A stretch of DNA of 64,000 nucleotides from positions 18,746 through 82,745 of the forward strand of contig CAZECM010000005.1 in NCBI GenBank assembly GCA_964510785.1, given 5' to 3'. This DNA comes from JAAYZM01 sp964510785 (GTDB lineage: Bacteria > Actinomycetota > Actinomycetes > Actinomycetales > Cellulomonadaceae). Every line of letters starts with the position of its first letter. Position 1 is the first letter of the stretch. This document shows, one piece after another, positions 1-8,264 of this stretch. A model generated the notes under the pieces. It did no database searches and was not told the DNA's origin. It saw nothing but the letters and a program-made list of their open reading frames with translations. A program made the translations under genes and the position numbers.

Positions 1-491
1 GTGGTCGCCGAGATGCCGAAGTCGGTGAGCGCCGGGCGGTGGTACTCGGTGACGAGGATGTTCGCGGGCTTGATGTCGCGATGCAGGATGCCCTCGCGGT
101 GGGCCGTCTCGACGGCGCCGGCCACCTGGATGCCGATGCGCAGCGCCTCCGCCACGGACAGCGGGTCACGCCGGTAGGTCGCACCGAGGTTGGGGCGCGA
201 GCAGTACTCCATCGCGAGGTACGGCCGCCCGTCCGTCGCGACGCCCGCCTCGTAGATCGTCACGATCGAGGGGTGCGTCGAGAGCTGAGCCATGAGGTTG
301 GCCTCGTGGTCGAAGGCCTCGCGCGCGTCCGAGCCGGCGAGGTCGTGCAGCAGCACCTTGACGGCCACGCGGCGGCGCGGGCGCTCCTGGGAGTACAGGA
401 ACACGTCGGAGAATCCGCCCGAGCCGAGGAGCTCGACGTGCTCGAAGCCCTGGATCTCGGGCGGTGGGGCGGGGGCGCGGCGGGCGCTCAT
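1..491 (-). CDS. Ser/Thr protein kinase, N-terminal part (cut by window edge)
   Basis: Eukaryote-type (Hanks) serine/threonine kinase, of which the first about 163 residues lie in the window. The glycine-rich loop (LGSGGFSDVF), the ATP-binding lysine (VAVKVLL), the catalytic loop HRDIKPANIL and the DFG magnesium-binding motif are all present, so the catalytic core looks active. The C-terminal lobe and any membrane or sensor part lie beyond position 1. The start ATG at 489-491 overlaps the stop of the upstream FHA gene by 4 bases, so translation is probably coupled. It is the last visible gene of an operon that also encodes its logical partners: a PP2C phosphatase and two FHA proteins that would bind phosphothreonine. 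Substrates cannot be read from the sequence. Confidence 0.95.
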   Translation of the reverse strand, partial: MSARRAPAPPPEIQGFEHVELLGSGGFSDVFLYSQERPRRRVAVKVLLHDLAGSDAREAFDHEANLMAQLSTHPSIVTIYEAGVATDGRPYLAMEYCSRPNLGATYRRDPLSVAEALRIGIQVAGAVETAHREGILHRDIKPANILVTEYHRPALTDFGISAT

Positions 492-1891
492 GCGAGCCCT
501 TCGAAGGTCAGGGTGACGCCCTCACCGAGGTCGACGACGTCGCCGTCCACCACGAGCGCGGCCTCGTGCGGGTGCAGGCGCACGGGGAGCTGCCCGGCGC
601 GCAGCAGTGTCGATCCGTTCGTCGAGCCGAGGTCCACCACGAGCACGCTGATCCCCTCGAGCCGGATCTCGAGGTGCGAGCGCGAGATGTCCTGCTCGGG
701 GCTCGGCACGCTCACGAGCCGGGGCACGGCAGTGCCGCCCACGCGGGAGACGCGCGGCTTGCGGCCCACGACGACGGGCCGGTCGAGCTCGATCTCCTGG
801 CCCGTGGAGAGCCGCACGAGTCCCACGGTGGGGCGCGGGATGGGCTCGCCCCGCTCCGGGAGCACGACCTCGAACGGGGCGCGCACGACCGTCTCGCCGT
901 CGTGGTCTCCGAGCTCCGCGGTGGGGGTCGGTGCCGGTGCGGTGGGGGCCGGCGGCGGGGCGGCGGGGACGTCGAGCGTGAAGGGCGGCGTCCAGGCGGG
1001 GGCCGACGGCGGTTCCTCGGCCGGTCGCACCTCCGCCGGCGCGGGTACCGGTGCCGCGGCGGACTCGGCGGGCGCCGACACAGCCGGTGCGGGTCTCGGC
1101 GCCGTGGGTGCCGGTGCGGGTACCGGGTCGATGTCGTCGTCCTCGGGCTCGTCCGCGCGCACCGCGGCCTGCTCGACGGGCCGCAGCACCGTGCTGCCCC
1201 AGAGGTGGTCGAAGGAGTCCTCGGGCTCGGCGACGGACGGCAGGATCGTCTCGGTGGGCACCACGGTCTCCTCCGGCGCCGTCGGACCGGGGTCCACCGT
1301 CGGCCCAGGACCTGCGGCCGGGGCGACGGGCTCGGGAGGCGCGGGCTCGGGCGCCGCCGGCGCAGGCAGGTCGGCCTGCGCCACCTCTGGCACCAGCAGC
1401 TCAGGCACGGGAGCCGCCACCACGACAGGCACCTCGGGCACGGCGTCGCCCGCGGCCGCACCCCGGAAGATCACCGCGTCGGCGCGCACGACCCCGCCCA
1501 GCACGGGCCAGGACTCGCCGCCCTCGCCGCCTCCCGGGCCCAGGAGGGCGACGTCGTCGACCCCCGCCACGAAACGCTCCGTCCACGTCGCGACGCCCGC
1601 GCCCGAGACGGTGGGCCCCTCCCCGACGCGCACCTCGAGGTCGCCGCGCGCGACGGCGTGCACCCCGCCGGGGGACAGCACCGCGAGCGCGAACGCCGGG
1701 AGGCGCGCGAGGCTCGTCGCGAACTCGCCCGTGAGGACCTGCAGCACGTCCGCGACCCCGACCCCGGGCACGAGCACCGCGTGGAGGTCGAGCGCGAGGC
1801 GCGGCTCGGTCTCGGCGGGCAGCAGCACGACGACCCCCGGGCCGACGACGGCCACCCCGCGGCCCGGCACGTACGTCACGGCCTGCATCAC
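488..1891 (-). CDS. FHA domain protein with long Pro/Ala-rich middle
   Basis: A 467-residue cytosolic protein. The last about 90 residues form a forkhead-associated domain with the usual GRK, SRSHLE and STNGS motifs, which bind phosphothreonine peptides. Residues about 1-120 are an unrecognised folded region, and about 150-340 are Pro/Ala/Glu-rich and probably disordered. The start is GTG at 1889-1891, overlapping the PP2C stop by 4 bases; an ATG follows as the second codon. It lies between the PP2C and kinase genes, so it is probably an adaptor for proteins phosphorylated by the adjacent kinase. That role is inferred from context. Confidence 0.9.
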   Translation of the reverse strand: MMQAVTYVPGRGVAVVGPGVVVLLPAETEPRLALDLHAVLVPGVGVADVLQVLTGEFATSLARLPAFALAVLSPGGVHAVARGDLEVRVGEGPTVSGAGVATWTERFVAGVDDVALLGPGGGEGGESWPVLGGVVRADAVIFRGAAAGDAVPEVPVVVAAPVPELLVPEVAQADLPAPAAPEPAPPEPVAPAAGPGPTVDPGPTAPEETVVPTETILPSVAEPEDSFDHLWGSTVLRPVEQAAVRADEPEDDDIDPVPAPAPTAPRPAPAVSAPAESAAAPVPAPAEVRPAEEPPSAPAWTPPFTLDVPAAPPPAPTAPAPTPTAELGDHDGETVVRAPFEVVLPERGEPIPRPTVGLVRLSTGQEIELDRPVVVGRKPRVSRVGGTAVPRLVSVPSPEQDISRSHLEIRLEGISVLVVDLGSTNGSTLLRAGQLPVRLHPHEAALVVDGDVVDLGEGVTLTFEGLA

Positions 1892-2763
1892 CGGCTCACC
1901 TCCGTCGCACCCTGGCCACCGCCGCGGCTCCCCCGGGGCAGGGTGTCATCATCCGGCTCGTCCTGGCCACGCGGCGTCGTGAGCGAGGACGCGTCCTCGT
2001 GCCCGTCGAGGGCGCGCACGTCGATCACGAGCACGGTCACGTTGTCCCGGCCACCGGCGCGCACCGCCTCGGCGACCAGCCGCTCGGCGGCGGACTGCGG
2101 GTCGGTCTCGGCCAGGAGCGTCTCGGCGACGAAGGGGTCGGGCAGCTCGCCCGTGAGCCCGTCCGAGCACACGAGGATCCGGTCGTTCGCGGCGACGGGC
2201 AGGAGCCAGTAGTCGACGTGGGCGTCCCCCGCGGCCCCGAGCGCCCGCGTCACGACGTGCCGGCGCGGGTGGTGGGCCGCCTCGGCGCGCGTCACGGCAC
2301 CGGAGTCGATGAGCTCCTGGACCTCGGAGTGGTCCACGCTGATCTGCTCGAGCGCGCCACGCGAGAGCCGGTAGGTACGCGAGTCGCCGAGGTTCACGAC
2401 GATCCAGTACGGCACCCCCTCGACGGCGCTCAGCACGACCCCGCTCACCGTGGTGCCCGCGGCTCGGCCGGGCTCGGCCTCGATGCGCTGCACCTCGCGG
2501 TGCGCCTCGAGGATCGCGGTGTTGACGGCTTCGGGCGTCGCGGAGCGCCCCGCGAGCCGGGTGCGCAGCACGTCCACGACGCGCGCGCTCGCGACCTCCC
2601 CGGCGTCGTGCCCACCCATGCCGTCCGCGACCACGAACACCGGTGCGCTCGCGAGGAACGCGTCCTCGTTGATGCTGCGACGCAGCCCGCGGTCCGTCGC
2701 CGCGCCCCACAGGGTGTGCACGCCGGCCGTGACGTCCGCGGACATGCGCGAGCCGAGGCTCAT
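1888..2763 (-). CDS. PP2C-family Ser/Thr protein phosphatase
   Basis: A 291-residue PPM/PP2C phosphatase without membrane segments. The metal-binding and catalytic motifs are complete: RSINEDAF, ADGMGGHDAGE, LGDSRTYRL, CSDGLTGE and GGRDNVTVLV. The last about 35 residues are polar and Gly/Arg-rich. The ATG at 2761-2763 overlaps the stop of the upstream FHA gene; longer in-frame extensions on the 5' side are in a non-coding frame of that gene. It is expected to dephosphorylate targets of the kinase encoded two genes downstream, the PstP/PknB-type pairing common in actinobacteria. Confidence 0.95.
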   Translation of the reverse strand: MSLGSRMSADVTAGVHTLWGAATDRGLRRSINEDAFLASAPVFVVADGMGGHDAGEVASARVVDVLRTRLAGRSATPEAVNTAILEAHREVQRIEAEPGRAAGTTVSGVVLSAVEGVPYWIVVNLGDSRTYRLSRGALEQISVDHSEVQELIDSGAVTRAEAAHHPRRHVVTRALGAAGDAHVDYWLLPVAANDRILVCSDGLTGELPDPFVAETLLAETDPQSAAERLVAEAVRAGGRDNVTVLVIDVRALDGHEDASSLTTPRGQDEPDDDTLPRGSRGGGQGATEVSR

Positions 2764-3587
2764 CGGCCCACCGCCACGTGGACGTCCCCGACGACGACGA
2801 CGTCCCCCGGCGCGACGTGCACCGCGAGGCCGGGGGTGAGGGGCGTGCGGGTGCCGTCGACGCTCACGACGGCCGTGCCGTTGGTCGAGTGCAGGTCCTC
2901 GACCCACAGCCCGATCGTGTCGAGACCGAAGCCCAGGTGGGTCTTGGACACCGAGCGGGTCGGGTCCGCGACGGGCACGAGGTGCGCGACCTCCACGCCC
3001 ACGCGCGCGGCGGGGTTGCGGCCGAGCACCCCGTCGCCCGTGACGGTGAGCCGCTCGCCCCCGGGCAGCTCGAGGACCACGGGTCCGCGCTCGGCGGGGC
3101 TCGCGAGGCGCGTGCGGTCGACGTCCTCGGCAGGCTCCGGGGGGCTCGGCGCGATGGCTGGTTCCTGGGCCGTCTCGCGGGGTTCCTCGGCGGGACGCGA
3201 GAACCCGGGGACGGCCGCGATGATCGGGCCCGGTTCGGGGGCGATCTCGACGGGCGCCGAGGCAGGGGAAACAGCGGGCGGCGGAGCGGGAGACCCGGCG
3301 GGCGGCGGCCCGGAGACGGCCACGGGCGGACCGGCGGGCGGCGGGAGCGACGCGAGCGAGTCCGCGGCGTCCCGGCGGCGCGAGCCCGTCAGGCGCCGCC
3401 ACCACGACTCGCGGCGCTCCGTGGGCTCCGGATCACGGGCCGACGCGGGGGCGGGCGTCGTGACGACGTCATCAGGGTGCGGTGCAAGGCGCGCGGGCTC
3501 CGGCGCCTCGGGCACAGGAGCGGCGCACACGGGACAGAACTGGTCACCGGGGGGCAGGGCGCTGCCGCACGCCTCGCACGCCCTCAT
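2760..3587 (-). CDS. Zinc-ribbon and FHA domain protein
   Basis: A 275-residue protein with an N-terminal four-cysteine zinc ribbon (CEACG... CPVC, residues about 4-22). A Pro/Ala-rich linker of roughly 130 residues follows, then a C-terminal FHA domain (GRNPAAR, SKTHLGF, STNGTA). The start ATG at 3585-3587 is chosen because the zinc ribbon follows at once and because it overlaps the stop of the transglutaminase-like gene by 4 bases. Longer 5' extensions are low-complexity frames of that gene. It probably reads threonine phosphorylation by the operon's kinase; its partner is unknown. Confidence 0.9.
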   Translation of the reverse strand: MRACEACGSALPPGDQFCPVCAAPVPEAPEPARLAPHPDDVVTTPAPASARDPEPTERRESWWRRLTGSRRRDAADSLASLPPPAGPPVAVSGPPPAGSPAPPPAVSPASAPVEIAPEPGPIIAAVPGFSRPAEEPRETAQEPAIAPSPPEPAEDVDRTRLASPAERGPVVLELPGGERLTVTGDGVLGRNPAARVGVEVAHLVPVADPTRSVSKTHLGFGLDTIGLWVEDLHSTNGTAVVSVDGTRTPLTPGLAVHVAPGDVVVVGDVHVAVGR

Positions 3588-6058
3588 CGCCCCACCGTCC
3601 CTTCGCGCCTGTGTCGAAGCGACCGCAACGAGAACCTCGCCCGGGCGCGAGCCCACGGTCCCACGGACCTCGACATCGAGGCGAGCACGGTGTCGACCTC
3701 GGCCCACAGCGCATCCACGTCCTGCGGCGCGGGATCGCCTGGCCCGAACACCCCGGCGTCGGTGTGGCGCGCGAGCGTCGCGACGCCCGCCTGCGGGTAG
3801 TGCCCAGCGAGCCCCCGGCCCGTCTCGCGCCGGGTCGCACCGTTCGGCGGCTCGTGCCCGAGGTCCCGGCCCAGGTCCACGACCTCGGCCCAGCCGCCCA
3901 TGACGCGCTCGACGGCCACGGGGGCCCGGCGGCGTCGCGCGCGGCGCCGGGCCTTGATCGCCGCGACGATCACGAAGGGCAGGGCGAGCAGCACGAGCCC
4001 GCCGAGGATGGCACCCGCGAGCACGAGCCAGCGCTGCCAGCTCTCCGTCTCGGTCTCGAGCTCGTCCTCCTCCGCGTCCTCGGGCAGCGGCTGCGCCGGC
4101 GGCTCCTCCGGCTCCTCGGGCGGCTGCGGCTCGAGGAGCTGCTGGGGCTGGGGCTGGGCCTCGCTGCGCGCCTCGGAGCTCTGCGGCGGGGTGTCGTCGT
4201 CGGGCCGCGGGTCGAACGCGACCCAGCCGATCCCCGCGAACGCGACCTCGACCCATGCGTGCACGTCCCCGCCCCGGACCTCGACGGGGCCGCTCGGCGC
4301 GACGGCGGTGGGCGCGTCGGCGTCGTAGAAGCCCATGACGACGCGTGCCGGGAGGTCGAGCTGGCGGGCCATGAGGGCCATGGCGACGGCGAACTGCTCG
4401 TCGTCCCCCACGGGCTCGGCGGTGGCGAGGAGCGTCGCGATGCGGTCCGCACCGTGGCCCGCGCGCGACGGCGGCTCGCCGTCGCGCCCGCTCGACAGCA
4501 CGCCCGAGGACGCGAGGCCGTCGCGCAGCGACTGCACGGTCGCGAGCCCGCCGTCCGCGGCGCCCACGAACCGGTCGGCCGTCGCCGCGACGGCGTCCGG
4601 CACGGCCTGCGGGGCGGGCAGGTCGAGCTCGAGGAGCCGCGCGGCGTCGAGCTCGGTGCCCGTGGGCGGGGCGAGCACGGTCGCCGTCACCGTGTAGCGG
4701 TCGCCCGCGGCGAGGCCCACCGTCGTGAGGGCCGTGGGGCCGTCCGGGTTAAGGTGCAGGCCGCGGCGCAGGTCGGCGGCGCGCGCACCCGTGAAGTCGA
4801 CGGCGGACGGCACACCGACCACGGGCAGCCACACGTCCGCGTAGTCGCCCACCGTGACCGTCACGCGCACCTCGTCACCCGCCCGCGCGGACACGCCGGG
4901 CAGCGGGGCCGGGGCGGGCAGCGTCGAGGAGGCGCGGCGGAACGAGCCAGAGTCACCACCGGCCGTGCCGCCCGCGACGTCCATGACCGTGCCCGTGTAG
5001 GCGTCGAGCGTCGCGAGCCGCAGCCGCTCGCCCGCGGGCAGCCCCTCGACCGTGAAGAGCACGTCCTCCGCGTGGTCCTTCGCGTAGGAGCGGAACCCCA
5101 CGAGGGGGCTCGTGAAGTCGTGCAGCTCGAGCGGGGGGACCACGACGTCGCGCAGCACGACGCGCTGCCCCGCGGGCGCGAGGAACGGGGCGACGACGGC
5201 GGTGACGAGCACCGTGCCACCCAGGAGGATGGCCGTGCCACGGAGCCGACGTGTGCGCAGGGCGGCCCGCTGAGCCTCCTGGGCCGGGTCCCGATCGTTG
5301 CCCGCCGTCGGCCCCGCGTCCTCGCGACGGGAGCGCCACGCCGCCCAGCCGAGCGCGAGCACGACCGCCCCGAGCCCCTGCACGAGCGGGAGCGCCTCTT
5401 GCGTCGACGAGCCCGCGATCACGGCGAGGGCGTACCCGGCGAGCGGCACGAGCGCCCAAGCACCGCGCCGCGCGCGCAGCGCGAGGCTCGCCGCGGTCAC
5501 GGTCGCCACGAGCGTCGCGAGGAACGGCGCGACGGCGAGGTCGGGATAGACGGCGAGCGGCGGTGCGGCCGTGAGCCAGTCCTTCCACACCGTGACCGTG
5601 CCGAGCAGGAGGCCGCGCAGCGTCACGAGGGTCGGCACGACCCCTGCGACGGTCGTGTGGGGCAGCGCGAGCGCCCCGCCGAGCACGACGTACGCAGCCG
5701 TGGTCGCGGCCGTGACGGTGAGGATCCCCCACCGGCGCACCGCGCCGAGCCACGCGAGTCCCGTCCCGAGCCCGAGGGCACCGACGACGGCGAGCACCGG
5801 GCCCGCCCCACCCCACACGGGACCGAACCCCACGGCGGCGAGCACGACGAGCACCGCGACGACGGCGAGGTCCACGAGACCGGCCAGGCTGCGCGCCCGA
5901 CGGGCACCGGCGAGCCCGCGCTCGCGGCGATCACGTTCACGGCGCCGCACGCGTGCCTGCGCGACGGCGTCCTCCTGCTCGCGGTGGGCCGTGCTCGAGG
6001 CGCGGGTGGGCGCACCCTCGCGCAGAGTGCGGCGGCTCGGCGGTGCGGTGGTCGTCAT
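3584..6058 (-). CDS. Transglutaminase-like membrane protein (TgpA type), catalytic Cys replaced
   Basis: An 824-residue membrane protein of the TgpA/DUF3488 architecture. It has a basic N-terminal segment, about five or six membrane helices within residues 55-250, a large extracytoplasmic part with a transglutaminase-core fold (about 500-620), another helix near 690-715 and a basic cytosolic tail. The position that normally holds the catalytic Cys (GxCEQFA) reads GDDEQFA, while the His (DVHAWVEV) and Asp (WVAFDPRP) regions are kept. It may therefore be a non-catalytic transglutaminase homologue. Genes of this kind normally sit next to MoxR and DUF58 genes, as here, and 4-base overlaps on both sides imply coupled expression. 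Confidence 0.92.
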   Translation of the reverse strand: MTTTAPPSRRTLREGAPTRASSTAHREQEDAVAQARVRRRERDRRERGLAGARRARSLAGLVDLAVVAVLVVLAAVGFGPVWGGAGPVLAVVGALGLGTGLAWLGAVRRWGILTVTAATTAAYVVLGGALALPHTTVAGVVPTLVTLRGLLLGTVTVWKDWLTAAPPLAVYPDLAVAPFLATLVATVTAASLALRARRGAWALVPLAGYALAVIAGSSTQEALPLVQGLGAVVLALGWAAWRSRREDAGPTAGNDRDPAQEAQRAALRTRRLRGTAILLGGTVLVTAVVAPFLAPAGQRVVLRDVVVPPLELHDFTSPLVGFRSYAKDHAEDVLFTVEGLPAGERLRLATLDAYTGTVMDVAGGTAGGDSGSFRRASSTLPAPAPLPGVSARAGDEVRVTVTVGDYADVWLPVVGVPSAVDFTGARAADLRRGLHLNPDGPTALTTVGLAAGDRYTVTATVLAPPTGTELDAARLLELDLPAPQAVPDAVAATADRFVGAADGGLATVQSLRDGLASSGVLSSGRDGEPPSRAGHGADRIATLLATAEPVGDDEQFAVAMALMARQLDLPARVVMGFYDADAPTAVAPSGPVEVRGGDVHAWVEVAFAGIGWVAFDPRPDDDTPPQSSEARSEAQPQPQQLLEPQPPEEPEEPPAQPLPEDAEEDELETETESWQRWLVLAGAILGGLVLLALPFVIVAAIKARRRARRRRAPVAVERVMGGWAEVVDLGRDLGHEPPNGATRRETGRGLAGHYPQAGVATLARHTDAGVFGPGDPAPQDVDALWAEVDTVLASMSRSVGPWARARARFSLRSLRHRREGTVGR

Positions 6059-7335
6059 GTGCTCACCCGCCGCATCGCCGAGGGCAGGTCCTCGAGCCGG
6101 CCCAGGTCGAGCGTCGTGAGCTCGGCGAGAGTACGTCGCTGGACGGGCGCGCCCGGCACGCAGCGCACCGCGAGCGACCGTACGTCGATCGGCAGCCGCG
6201 TGCCGGCGAGGTGCACGAGCGCGGGTGGGACCGTCGCGCCGTGGAGCAGCACGGCGGCCGAGGCGTCGGGCACCTGCTCGCCCACCTCGCGTGCGAGCTC
6301 GGCGAGCCGAGCGCCCCGACCTGCCAGGCCGAGGCGCGTGAGCTCGTCGAGCAGCCGGCCACCCGTCTGGCCCCGGATCGTCTGGCCCTGCACGAGCACA
6401 GTGACGTCGCGCTCCTCGCGCAGCGCCTGGAGGCCGAGCGAGCCCGCGACGCTCACGGCGAGCTCGAACTCCTCGGGGTCGTCGTAGTCCGCCATCGAGG
6501 TCGAGAGCACGATCACGAGGTGGGAGCGGCGCGTCTCCTCGAACTGGCGCACCATGAGCGTGCCCGTGCGCGCCGTGGTCTTCCAGTGCACGTGCCGGCG
6601 GTCGTCGCCCGGGGCGTACTCGCGCAGGGCGTGGAAGGACACGTCCGACGGCGAGAGGTCACGCGTCGGCTTGCCCTCGAGGTCCTTGAGGAAGCCCGAG
6701 ACGGCGCCGTGCAGCGCGACCGTGCGCGGGTGCACGAAGAGCTCGAGGCTCTGCGTCCACTCCTTCTCGCGGCGCAGCAGCCCGAGCCCGTCGCCGCGCA
6801 CGGAACGCACCGGACCCACGGGGATGACGGCACGACGCACGGTCGGCACCGTGAAGAGCTCCTCGTGGGTCTCGCCCGCCACGAGCCGCGGCAGCCCGAA
6901 CGTCGCGCCCGAGGAGCCCACGGGCAGCTCGATCTCGCTCGGCAGCTGCGCCCGCCCCGCCGTGTTGGTCACCTCGACGCGACCCACCGCTCGCGAGCCG
7001 ACCACGACCCGGTGCCGGGTGAGCTCGAGCGCGATCCGGTACTCCGAGCGGCCCACGACGAACGCCACGGCGATCGCGAGCGCCACGAGGCACGCGACGG
7101 CGACCACCACGAGCTCGAACCAGCCGAGGTGCCGCCCCGCCCACCACGACGCGACGCCCACGACGAGCACGACCCACCCCGCGGGCTGCACGACGGCGAG
7201 CACGGGGCGCGCCGCGCGCACCGCGGGGGTCACTACCGCGGACACCCGCTCGACGGCGGGCGCGAGCGAGCGCCGCACCCGCGTGGCGAGTGCGGCGGAC
7301 CAGGTGCGCGTCGCGGCGAGGGGCTCGGTGCTCAC
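6055..7335 (-). CDS. DUF58 domain protein
   Basis: A 426-residue protein with two adjacent membrane helices (about residues 45-93) and a C-terminal DUF58/vWA-like domain that includes the signature REYAPGDDRRHVHWKTTA. The GTG at 7333-7335 is chosen because it gives a 4-base overlap with the MoxR stop; the 61 codons upstream are in a shadow frame of MoxR. DUF58 proteins accompany MoxR AAA+ ATPases and are thought to act with them in assembly or metal-insertion chaperoning of envelope complexes. The exact client is unknown; the transglutaminase-like protein and the giant surface protein are candidates by context. Confidence 0.92.
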   Translation of the reverse strand: MSTEPLAATRTWSAALATRVRRSLAPAVERVSAVVTPAVRAARPVLAVVQPAGWVVLVVGVASWWAGRHLGWFELVVVAVACLVALAIAVAFVVGRSEYRIALELTRHRVVVGSRAVGRVEVTNTAGRAQLPSEIELPVGSSGATFGLPRLVAGETHEELFTVPTVRRAVIPVGPVRSVRGDGLGLLRREKEWTQSLELFVHPRTVALHGAVSGFLKDLEGKPTRDLSPSDVSFHALREYAPGDDRRHVHWKTTARTGTLMVRQFEETRRSHLVIVLSTSMADYDDPEEFELAVSVAGSLGLQALREERDVTVLVQGQTIRGQTGGRLLDELTRLGLAGRGARLAELAREVGEQVPDASAAVLLHGATVPPALVHLAGTRLPIDVRSLAVRCVPGAPVQRRTLAELTTLDLGRLEDLPSAMRRVST

Positions 7336-8212
7336 GCGACGTTCCGGCGCTCCTGCGGTGCGGGGACGTCGGCGAGGGTGCGGCCGAGCAGGTCGAACGA
7401 CGTCGTGCCCTCGAACTCCGCCTCGGCGTCGAGCACGATGCGGTGGTTCCACACGGGCTCGACGAGGTCCTTGACGTCGTCGGGCACCACGTAGTGCCGA
7501 CCCTGCGTCGCGGCCCACACCTTGGCCGTGCGCACGAGCGCGAGGGCGCCGCGCACAGAGACGCCGAGCCTGGCCTCGGGAGCGGTACGGGTTCGCTCGG
7601 CGAGCGACGAGACGTACTCGAGCACGGCCTCGTCGACGTGGACCGTCGCGGCGAGGTCGGCCATGTCGACCACCGCCTGCGACGTGATGATCGGGGCGAG
7701 CGAGCCCGCGGGGTCGCGGTCCGAGGCGCCCGCGAGGATGCGCACCGTCGAGGCGTGATCGGGGTAGCCGATCGACCGCTTCCTCGTCAAGGCGTCGATC
7801 GGCNNNNNNNNNNCCCCTCCTCCATGACCTCCAGCAGCGCGGACTGCGTCTTGGGCGAAGCGCGGTTGATCTCGTCGGCGAGCACGATCGAGGCGAAGAT
7901 CGGGCCCTTGTGGAACTCGAACTTGTGGCTCGCCTGGTCGTAGATCGTCACGCCCGTCACGTCCGAGGGCAGCAGGTCGGGGGTGAACTGGATGCGCTGG
8001 TGCGAGCCCTGCACGGTGGCCGCGACGGCCCGTGCGAGCGAGGTCTTGCCCGTGCCCGGCGCATCCTCGAGGAGCAGGTGCCCCCGGGTGAGCATGCACG
8101 TCAGTGCGAGGCGGATCACGTCGTCCTTGCCGAGCACGGCGTGCGCGACGTTGCCGACGAGCTTGTCGAACGTGTCGGCGAACCATGCGGACTGCTCGGT
8201 GGTCATCGCCAT
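7332..8212 (-). CDS. MoxR-family AAA+ ATPase, interrupted by an assembly gap
   Basis: AAA+ chaperone-like ATPase of the MoxR family. The N-terminal piece (7814-8212) has the Walker A motif APGTGKTS and the Walker B/sensor region LADEINRASPKTQSALLEVMEE. The C-terminal piece resumes at SIGYPDHAST and carries the lid domain down to the stop. Between them lie ten N plus an inverted stretch (7774-7803), so the central segment with the QNP sensor motif is missing. The gene is probably intact in the organism. AGGAG lies 9 bases upstream of the ATG at 8210-8212. The stop overlaps the DUF58 start, the classic MoxR-DUF58 pairing. Confidence 0.9.
7804..7813. other. Assembly gap (ten N) inside the MoxR gene
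   Basis: Ten unspecified bases join two contigs. Comparison with the conserved MoxR layout suggests about 35-45 residues are missing, so the true gap is longer than ten bases. The 30 bases to its left are in inverted orientation (see findings). Confidence 0.95.
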
Positions 8213-8264
8213 GGGGTCGTCTCCTGGGTCGAGGTGGTGCGGCGGTCGGGGAAGCCGGGAAGGG

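Noticed and set aside
39..2212. Long open frames on the plus strand over the kinase/FHA/PP2C region
   Set aside because: They are shadows of the minus-strand genes: low-complexity Arg/Gly/Ser-rich translations without motifs, typical for GC-rich coding DNA.
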